Part shown: in pieces, positions 53,985 to 64,000 of the stretch | Position numbering within the stretch: the stretch's first letter is position 1 | Layout of the letters: the number at the start of each line of letters is the position of its first letter | Assembly (NCBI GenBank): GCA_003991915.1 | Contig: RQTK01000178.1 | Location: forward strand, 59,715 to 123,714 | From: Elysia chlorotica | Taxonomy: Eukaryota > Mollusca > Gastropoda > Plakobranchidae | Direction: 5' to 3' | Length of the DNA stretch: 64,000 nt | Made by a program: the position numbers and the translations under genes | The notes under the pieces: model-generated | What the model was told of the DNA's origin: nothing | Database searches by the model: none | Seen by the model: only the letters and a program-made list of their open reading frames with translations

Positions 53985-56797
53985 TCCTTTGAAGATAACC
54001 GATGTTTTATGTTTTAAAATAGCCCTAACATTAATATTATGATGAATGAGCTTTTTATCCTACAAATGAATAACTATCAACCTCTCAACTAGATTATAAT
54101 GTTACTTGTATGTCGAATAGAAAAGATAATATGCTTTCGTCGTCTTCTTTGACTCCAAAGTGACTCGTCAAAGAACAAATTTTGTTTACTAATATTTTGC
54201 TTAGTATAGTGCGTGTCTCTAATAATGAAACCACTGTGTCTCTGCGATAATGTAAATATTGTTATGTTTGCAGCCATAAAACCCGTCAACGTCAGTCGAC
54301 TCAACTCTTCACCTTGGATGGAATATCCACATCAAATGGCAGCAGAGATTGCTCATCATCACACCCACGACCAAACTGAAATACAAGATTCATTAGCAAA
54401 GAGAAGTGCTTTCGATTCAAACAAGTTAGAATCCTCTTCGAAAGAAAATTTGCTACGAAGTGCAAAGGCTGAAATAACTTTCGACAACTTCCCAGGAATG
54501 CTTGCACATCAGTCAAACAAAATGAGCCATACTCCAGAAATTGAACTTGGAAACGATCGTAAAAACAAGCATCCTTCTTCTTCTCTTCAAAGCAAGGATA
54601 TGCTAAAAGTAGTCTCCGAAACATCGAAACTGAAACACAACTGGCTGTCAAGGGTAATTAACTATTTATCTTCAGTGCAGAAATCAAACTTCGATTCAAA
54701 AACATTCCCAAGACACGAGCAGGCGATGTCACAGAACACAAAAACACCACGTGACAGGATCGTAGATCTACCGACTATGGCACCTTTCAGCTCGACAGAA
54801 CTTTTCACGACGCCCGGTTATGTTGATACCACACCCAAGGACAGTCGGGAGAGCGAGGGCTGCCCCTGGAATCTCTCGTGGTGTGCTCACGTCCCCGTGT
54901 TGCACTTGGCTCAGTACGCTGTGGGGACACTGCTCTACGGCGTCGGCTACCCTCTGTGTCATGTTCTCACCTTCACCATTTTCTCAAAAGTGCTGGGATC
55001 CAAGCCGCAGGCGAGTAATTTTCGCTCTTTGTTTATATTTAGCAAACACTGGTACAATACCCGCCGAAAGATAAAGTATTGTAGGAAATAGAACATAAGT
55101 TAGTTATCACTTGCAATGGTTGGGTCCGTAGTACCAATGTTCATATTTATGTGTTTACAACAACAAGCAGACTCAAATTCAAAATGTAAAATTTCTTACT
55201 AACATATCTGGTGCCATGAACAACTGAATTGGACTTTTCTTAAGATTTCTTACTTCGTATGATTATCTACATTAAAAAAAATAATATTATAAAATGTTAC
55301 ATCAAAACCCGGAAACTAATCATTCTCAAGAAATGACTAAATAATTTCGTTATTCCTAAGTAACGCACACGCAGAATCAAAACAGGAATGGCTTGATAAT
55401 AACTAAATTGTTTGGACATTTCTTAAGAATGACAGTTTTCCGAGTTTGACTGTATAATCTTATATATTAGAAAACTGACCAAGCCTCAAGTGCTTTTTTT
55501 AATCAAGACATAAAATTATTATTACATTCTGTTCGTTTGATATTAAATAAAGACTATTGTTCTGCATAAGAAGTAATGGAATAGAATACATGCGGTTAAG
55601 ACATTAAATCTATCTGCAGTTTACAAAGGCGCTGACGTCTGATCTTAATTGAGTCAACCTAAACATGATAAAAATAAAGAAAAAATGCAGTAACAGATAG
55701 ATAAATAATAATTTTTTTTATTGTGGGGGGGGGGGGGGGATAAGTTAAAATGAACTTTAAAATTCGTATTATCATTATTATCCTAAAAGCAAATTGTTTT
55801 TCAATAAACTTGCTATGGAAGAGAATGTTGATTCTCAAACGAGAGTGGCGGCGCTGTGGTCAGAGTGTCCGCTTACTTTACAGGACGTCTGGGTTCGAAA
55901 CCCCCGCTTTCCGCTTTAGTCGCAGCGTTTTATCCTCTCTGGTTGGGTCGGTATCAGTATAATGTGAGCGACCAAGTCTCAGGTATCTCACTGTAGGATC
56001 ACGTCGCTGTTTGTGACTTTATTGAGACCCAGGAGGCGTTAAAGTAGGAGATCGCTTCTCTAACCAAACATTTCTAGTAATGATTATCGCGTCTCTCCCT
56101 GAGTTCCTGTTTCGGGGGTCGAACTGGCGCAAGTGGCAGAGCTTTGGTCTCCCAATCGAAACCTACGATCGGTAAAATATGCGTCTTATTTCTTCCCCTA
56201 CTGGTTCGGTCGGTGCCGACCAGCTTATACAGGATCCCAGGTAGTATCCCCGCACTGTCTCTGTGTGGCAGCACCTAAAATTATCAGACTTGTGTCCACA
56301 ATATAGCCTATATAGTGATGACATCGGACGCTAAATAAGAGACAAAGTAACAAAACTTACTGATATACCTTCGATTGGTCAATTTGACCAATTTCATCCC
56401 CACTGGTTCGGTCGCTGTCAACTGGCTGACACAGGAGACCAGGAATCCCTGCACTCAAGTGTGGTAGCACATAAAATTGTCAGGCGTCAATCTTGGTGAC
56501 CATTTACAATAATTTATAGCCTATGTAGCGCTGACTTTGGACGTTAAATTAACTCAACTCATTATCTCACTGTTTCAGGGTGTGTGGATGGGGATCTTTG
56601 CGGCCTCGGGCAGCCTGGCTGGCATTACTGGTCCTGTGCTCATCTCTCACGTGTATGACCAGTGGGGGCCCAGGGTGGCCTTCACTGGCTGCACGGTCTT
56701 CCTCCTGGTGGTCATTCTGTACAGCTTCTCGGTGATCCACCGCCTCATCCCGCTTTCTCAGCGACAGAAACAGATGGGCCCACTCACGGTCAACTAA
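46487..56797 (+). CDS. MFSD8: MFSD8 (CLN7), lysosomal major facilitator superfamily protein
   Basis: Polytopic lysosomal/endosomal membrane protein (human gene: neuronal ceroid lipofuscinosis 7; reported to act as a chloride channel). Complete 11-exon model of 686 codons: 46487-46557, 47088-47235, 47658-47764, 48267-48403, 49899-50012, 50523-50723, 51587-51674, 52407-52541, 53243-53346, 54274-55010, 56579-56797. Every junction is in phase. It matches human MFSD8 (about 518 aa) along its length: [10 protein letters not shown] at TM1, [20 protein letters not shown] at TM2, [59 protein letters not shown], and QWGPRVAF near the end. An N-terminal acidic dileucine DNAPLL (residues 7-12) fits lysosomal sorting. 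Exon 10 adds a ~195-residue loop before CPWNLSWC (human loop about 45). Intron 10 uses a GC donor. Introns carry GTT, GTA and GATA microsatellites. Confidence 0.95.
47388..47475. repeat. (GA)n microsatellite
   Basis: GA repeats with GTGAGAGT interruptions in MFSD8 intron 2. Confidence 0.95.
48914..48992. repeat. (ATT)n microsatellite
   Basis: About 26 ATT units in MFSD8 intron 4. The rest of this 1.5-kb intron includes a mixed-composition stretch (49130-49850) without recognisable element signatures. Confidence 0.95.
50746..50884. repeat. (GTT)n-(GTA)n microsatellite
   Basis: Begins 23 bp after the donor of MFSD8 exon 6. The GTT run turns into about 28 units of AGT/GTA. Confidence 0.95.
50967..51060. 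repeat. (GTT)n-(GCT)n microsatellite
   Basis: About 25 GTT units ending in CTGCTGCTG, MFSD8 intron 6. Confidence 0.95.
51705..51762. repeat. (GTT)n microsatellite
   Basis: Begins about 30 bp after the donor of MFSD8 exon 7. Confidence 0.95.
53028..53092. repeat. (GTT)n microsatellite
   Basis: About 21 units in MFSD8 intron 8, 150 bp before exon 9. Confidence 0.95.
53442..53980. repeat. Compound tetranucleotide array
   Basis: Successive blocks: (GATA), (GATT), GA, GATA, (GACA), (GTAG), (GACA), (GATA), (GTAG), GATA, (GATT), (GA), in MFSD8 intron 9. All blocks are G-initial purine-rich tetramers on the plus strand. Open frames over it (LSIY-, YLPT-like repeats) are artefacts. Confidence 0.95.
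55845..56560 (+). mobile_element. Three SINE copies in MFSD8 intron 10
   Basis: Copies at about 55845-56045 (CTGGTTGGGTCGGTATCAGT, short diverged 3' end), 56115-56340 (CCCTACTGGTTCGGTCGGTG ... ATAGCCTATATAGTGATGAC) and 56395-56560 (CCACTGGTTCGGTCGCTGTC ... CTTTGGACGTTAAATTAACT). The last ends about 18 bp before the acceptor of the final MFSD8 exon. Confidence 0.8.
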
Positions 56798-57487
56798 TTT
56801 TTGTTTATGGAAATTATATTATACGTACATGTTTAAAGTATATTTATAATATTATTGTTAAAAATGCAACACAGGCAAGAGCAGATGGGCTCACTCAGAG
56901 TTCACTCTTGCGTTGTTTTATATAAAAGTTGTTTTGTTTTTTTTATTGTAAGTATATACGCATGTTCGAAGCATTATGATATTATTGTGATAGGAGCAAA
57001 ATCAGATGTGTTCACTCATACTACAAAAAGTAAACCTTGTTTATGATAATCATTATGTTTAAAACTACAATACAAAGGCAGATGGGTCCACACATAGTTA
57101 ATCAAATTTTTGTTATATTGTAAATTGAAGCTTGATTGTGATGATTATATGTGCATGTTAAAATTATTGTATTTAAAATGGCAACAGAGGCAAAATCAGG
57201 TGGACCCTCTCATAGTCAATTATTTTTATTTTGTGCTATGTGCCCAGTAAAGCTTGTTTATGATAATTATATATTTTAAAGGAGAAAGGCCAGTTAATTT
57301 TAGATTCTGGCTGCTTTCCAATGCTTATTAGTGTAAATAATTATGAATATTGCTGTATTTTCATTTTGATGAAAGTGATTAAATCGTCTGTATGAGTGAG
57401 CATGTTGTCTTTTAAAGCTCTTTGAGCTTTGTTTAGGGGAAACGCAAAATAAGTTTATTTAGAATTCATATTTTCACTGGATCATAC

Positions 57488-57493
57488 AATAAA
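57488..57493 (+). promoter_or_regulatory. Candidate MFSD8 poly(A) signal
   Basis: AATAAA about 690 bp after the MFSD8 stop, within the first copy of the duplicated UTR. The equivalent position in the second copy (about 58882) reads AATAAT. Confidence 0.45.
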
Positions 57494-57874
57494 TTTTACT
57501 TTCTCATGAGTGTGTGCATAGGATTTTTTTAAACTTATGTTAATACATGGGCGCATGACACATTTAAAAACTGCCTCCTGTAGGGCTGACCCTTTTACTA
57601 TAATCATTGCTTTGCTAAAGTTCATACGCCTTTGTGGTGTTATTGAAAGCCAAAAGTTTTGTCAATATAATTTTATTAACATTTAAACAGCACAAAATTT
57701 GCCAATGCCAGTTCTACTTGGAAATCAATGACACTATAAGTCATTATGAAATAGTTAGGATAATGGTAAATAATATCTATTTGTTTAAACGCTGCATTTT
57801 AATAGCATAACTTTGATAAAGCCATTTTAGTATTTATCACTTTCACTTCTTTTTTTGAATATGATATATTAAGA

Positions 57875-58084
57875 ATGGGGATCTTTGCGGCCTCGGGCAG
57901 CCTGGCTGGCATTACTGGTCCTGTGCTCATCTCTCACGTGTATGACCAGTGGGGGCCCAGGGTGGCCTTCACTGGCTGCACGGTCTTCCTCCTGGTGGTC
58001 ATTCTGTACAGCTTCTCGGTGATCCACCGCCTCATCCCGCTTTCTCAGCGACAGAAACAGATGGGCCCACTCACGGTCAACTAA
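57875..58084 (+). pseudogene. Orphan copy of the MFSD8 C-terminal exon
   Basis: 210 bp identical to 56588-56797, encoding 69 residues ([20 protein letters not shown] ... PLTVN, stop). The acceptor and the first three codons are absent. The sequence just upstream (TATATTAAG) is at best a cryptic acceptor and would put the exon out of frame with exon 10, reaching a stop after about 22 codons. It is therefore probably not part of an MFSD8 mRNA, yet it has not drifted in sequence. An independent 69-aa ORF from this ATG is possible but unsupported. Confidence 0.8.
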
Positions 58085-58216
58085 TTTTTGTTAATATAAA
58101 TTATATTATACGTACATGTTTAAAGTATATTCATGATATTATTGTGTTAAAAATGCAACACAGGCAAGAGCAGAAGGGCTCACTCAGAGTTATATTTGTA
58201 TTGTTTTATATAAAAG

Positions 58217-58218
<2 letters not shown>

Positions 58219-58306
<88 letters not shown>

Positions 58307-58310
58307 AACA

Positions 58311-58343
<33 letters not shown>
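58219..58343. repeat. (ATT)n microsatellite
   Basis: Two long ATT blocks split by AAACAT, present only in the second copy of the duplicated MFSD8 UTR. Confidence 0.95.
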
Positions 58344-58347
<4 letters not shown>

Positions 58348-59370
58348 ATATACGCATGTTTAAAATATTATGATTTCACTCACACTACAAAAAGTAAACC
58401 TTGTTTATGATAATCATTATGTTTAAAACTACAATAGAGGCAAAGGCAGATGGGTCCACACATAGTTAATTAAATTTTTGTTATATTGTAAATTGAAGCT
58501 TGATTTTGATGATTATATGTGCATGTTAAAATTATTGTATTTAAAATGGCAACAGAGGCAAAATCAGGTGGACCCTCTCATAGTCAATTATTTTTTTTTG
58601 TTTTATGTGCCCAGTAAAGCTTGTTTATGATAATTATATAATATTTTAAAGGAGAAAAGCCCGTTAATTTTAGATTCTGGCTGCTTTCCAATGCTTATTA
58701 GTGTAAATAATTATGAATATTGCTGTATTTTCATTTTGATGAAAGTGATTAAATCGTCTGTATGAGTGAGCATGTTGTCTTTGTATGTTTTTTTTGTTAA
58801 ATATATTTTAAGCGCTTTGAGCTTCGTTTAGGGAAAACGCAAAATAAGTTTATTTAGAATTTATATTTTCACTGGATCATACAATAATTTTTACTTTCTC
58901 ATGAGTTTTTTTTTTTTTTGCTTTATTTCAGCTTTCACTTTCAATTTTTAATTATTAAGATGTTTCCTAAGAGAGGTTATTGGAATTGTTTAAACCCTGA
59001 TCGATTGTGAAGGATTTTTTAAACTTATATGTTAATTGGGCGCTTGACACATTTAAAAGCTGCCTCCTATAAAGTTGACCATTTTTATTATAATCATAAT
59101 TGCCTTGCTAAAGTTCATACGCCTTTGTGGTGTTATTGAAAGCCAAAAGTTTTGTCAATTTAACTTTATTATTAACATTTAAACAGCACAAAATTTGCCA
59201 ATGCCAGTTCTACTTGGAAATCAATGACATTATAAGTCATTATGAAATAGTTAGGATAATGGTAAATAATATCTATTTGTTTAAACGCTGCATTTTAATA
59301 GCATAACTTTGATAAAGCCATTTTAGTATTTATCACTTTCACTTCTTTTTTTGAATATGATATATTAAGA

Positions 59371-61789
<2,419 letters not shown>

Positions 61790-64000
61790 TTAGAATGTAT
61801 GGGCATTGCGACATACACCACAGCCAAGAGCAAATTCTTCACCCGTGGGTGGGTGGATCACATGGAGAGGACATTCATCACCTTCCAACTGCACTCCTTT
61901 CGCACCTGGAAAAAAACAACAACCAAACATTAGAAATGTTAACACGTGGACAACATTTATGAAGAGTGTCAGGTCAAGAATCAGATTTCAATTTTTTTCA
62001 TAATGTTGCATTGTACTGATTATGTGCAGGATATATGTAGAAGGTAGAAATAAAATGTTGAAAGTTAAAAGAGTGAGGGAGAAAAGATTTCCCATTTATA
62101 AAAGCAAGTTGAGGAAATATTTTTGGATTCTTTGAAATTTATTTTCACCCTTTTAAGTAGACTAAAATACATATTTTCTCTTAATTTGTATGTCATGTTT
62201 TGTAACTTTGTACTTTGTGGGTCTCCACCATTTAAATATTTAAAACGGATATTTGGGAAATACATACAATTTCAATCGAATAATAGATAGAATTTCAAAG
62301 AAAAAGTCCTGTCGTAACAATTTTTATTTTTACTTTACACCCCGGCATAGGTTAAAGCAGTTAATTCAGGTTAATCATCTCCCTCCGGAACTAACCTGCA
62401 GGGCAGTGGGGCAAATCCTTGCGCGGTATTGCCGTGACGCGTTGGAACTCTTCGTGACAAGCATTGCAGAAATGGGTCGTGCCGAAGCAGAAGAAGACGG
62501 CCACGCTACAGCAGTAGCGACACTTGTACTCCAGGAAGTCGGCGCCGTGCTTGGCACACATCTGAGCCCTCGACACGTCCGAGCAGCCGCCACAAACAAG
62601 TTCCGAGGGGTCAAAGTCGTCACCAGCGCCAACCTGCTCGTCACAGCGAGCTTCTCCTCCGTAGTACGCCTACAGTCATAGGGATGTAACATTTTCATAA
62701 ATTACGCATTTAATATTTGAAAAAAAGAAATTCAAATATTCAATAAAAAAAAAAAAAAAGATAAACTTTAATTATTCTCTTTCTGGTTTCTTAACCTTTT
62801 CACATCGCATGATTCCAGGCCTATTCCTTTTGTGCCCATTTTTGGGGGGAATTTCTTTTAATTTATAAGAAAAAATGTAATAGCTTTGATATTGATGACT
62901 TTGAAATGGAAAGTGTGCAGTTTAATGCAAAGATGTGCTGGTTGAAGAGCATATCAATGCCAACAACAAGTATGAAGCATGATGGAAAAGGGTTGATTTT
63001 ATATTATTTTGTATTTCGAATAAAAAAGTGTCAATAGATAAAATCAATCATGCTCCTTGACCTCCCTGATTAAAGGTATAACTAAATGAGGGTGACTCCC
63101 TTATTAACAACAGTACTAATGTTGCATAGAACAGCCGCAAAAACTTTACACACATTTAAAAAGCTATCCCTAAATTGAGCTTTTCATTTATTTATCAATT
63201 GTGTGACATTCAGTACAAATCTGCTGAGGCTTATCCAAATCTGAAGTTTAGGTTTACAGCATGTTTGATATTTGTTGGGCTCACAAGCAAATATAAACAA
63301 ATAACAGCAGTCACTACAATTAAAAACTGTACAGATCTTAGAGTTTCCCGTAACAGGTAAGCACTTTAAAGAAGATGTAATAATGCACAGTATGCAGTCT
63401 GTGAGAGATTTTGGAAAAGTTGTAGATTGTGTTTAATTGTACATGAACTGACCTTCTGGCACTTGAAGCAGACATAATAAGCATATCTGTCCATAGCATA
63501 TCCAGCAGGATCCTGATAGAAGCGTGCACCAAGGGTTGTGATAGCCTCAGCCTTGTCTAGACCCTCATACTGCAGTCTCATCAGTGCTTTTCGACAAACA
63601 TCATCTTTCAAAGCTTTAATGGGTTCTAATAATGGACTCAGACTTGGATGTTCAATTGTGCTCTGAAAAAGAGAGCAGGAAGAATTCCATTTTTCAGGAG
63701 AAAAATTTTCTGGTCCCTACACTTAAGTTCATCAATCCTAAACCAGCATAATACTAGTGATACAAGCTGCCAAAACATGTACATGTAAAGATATCATGGG
63801 AGATTGGCTCTGATATCCAATTCAAACTGGTACCAAGCTTCATTATTTAAATTTATATTAAGAGTACAAAAATTCCTTGATATCAATGGTGTAGATTTCT
63901 CTGTATGAGGGTCGTATGATGAAGACCATTGCTCACCTTACATATTGGGCACAGAGAAAAGCCAAAGGTTATGCGGGCTCCCACAAACCTCTTCACAAGG
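61790..64000 (-). CDS. MYCBP2: MYCBP2 (PAM/Highwire/RPM-1) E3 ubiquitin ligase, C-terminal exons
   Basis: Giant neuronal RING-Cys-relay E3 ligase acting in axon and synapse regulation. Four minus-strand exons: 64000-63937 (partial), 63662-63453, 62669-62396, 61905-61790 (stop TAA); all junctions in phase, about 220 residues. The first exon holds the last RING zinc ligands (GARITFGFSLCPICK). Exon 2 has RKALMRLQYEGLDKAEAITT and YQDPAGYAMDRYAYYVCFKC. Exon 3 has GGEARCDE, SELVCGGC, SDVSRAQMCAKHGADFLEYK, and CFGTTHFCNACHEEF. The last exon ends EEFALGCGVCRNAHTF, essentially as in human. By alignment from memory, the two relay cysteines (human C4520 and C4572) and supporting E4534, F4573, F4578, H4583 and F4586 all have counterparts here. 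The rest of the gene (thousands of residues) lies to the right of the window. Confidence 0.96.

Larger units (their letters stand above)
57874..59370 (+). repeat. Second copy of the MFSD8 last exon and 3' UTR
   Basis: 56588-57873 is repeated in tandem as 57875-59370. The copy starts inside the exon at ATGGGGATCTTTGCGGCCTC and ends at GAATATGATATATTAAGA. The UTR part carries several substitutions and indels, including an (ATT)n insertion (58219-58343), an extra poly-T and a short extra block near 58930-58990. Confidence 0.95.

Noticed and set aside
57949-58410. 153-codon plus-strand frame with poly-Tyr
   Set aside because: Shifted frame over the duplicated MFSD8 exon running into an ATT microsatellite.
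62253-62681. 142-codon plus-strand frame
   Set aside because: Antisense of the conserved MYCBP2 exon 62669-62396.

Overview
This is a window of a large, AT-rich, intron-rich animal genome. Coding exons are short, bounded by GT-AG (once GC-AG) splice sites and separated by introns of 0.1-5 kb. Simple-sequence repeats are very abundant, there are two runs of N, and one tRNA-derived SINE family recurs about 18 times. Protein similarity recognised by eye (FBXO9, CNBD2, MFSD8 and MYCBP2 orthologues) and the SINE/LINE style suggest a mollusc, most likely a gastropod. The species is not identifiable from this sequence alone.

Layout. 1-6 kb, minus strand: part of an FBXO9 orthologue (F-box exon 2805-2906, following exon 1119-1180, probable upstream exon 4371-4455), embedded in tandem repeats that contain copies of its own exon edges. 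6.9-10.6 kb, plus strand: the 3' part of an unrecognised gene ending in a CaaX-like CALQ terminus. 10.6-16 kb: no confident gene, with a SINE and a LINE tail. 16.2-37.5 kb, minus strand: a 19-exon CNBD2 (cyclic nucleotide-binding domain-containing 2) gene model of 876 codons, whose introns hold SINEs, LINE fragments, microsatellites and both N gaps. 37.5-46.5 kb: intergenic, with LINE fragments and microsatellites. 46.5-56.8 kb, plus strand: a complete 11-exon MFSD8 (CLN7) gene of 686 codons with a much enlarged luminal loop. Its last exon and 3' UTR are tandemly duplicated at 57.9-59.4 kb. 61.8-64 kb, minus strand: the last four exons of MYCBP2 (PAM/Highwire/RPM-1), running off the right edge.

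The genes do not form an operon or a shared pathway: ubiquitin ligase adaptor (FBXO9), cAMP receptor (CNBD2), lysosomal membrane protein (MFSD8), RING-Cys-relay E3 ligase (MYCBP2). What stands out is structural. Exon edges of three genes have been copied into adjacent tandem repeats, including a triplicated candidate 9-nt microexon. SINE and LINE tails sit directly against splice sites. All exon joins below were made by hand from reading frame, splice consensus and remembered family alignments, and have not been tested against transcripts.
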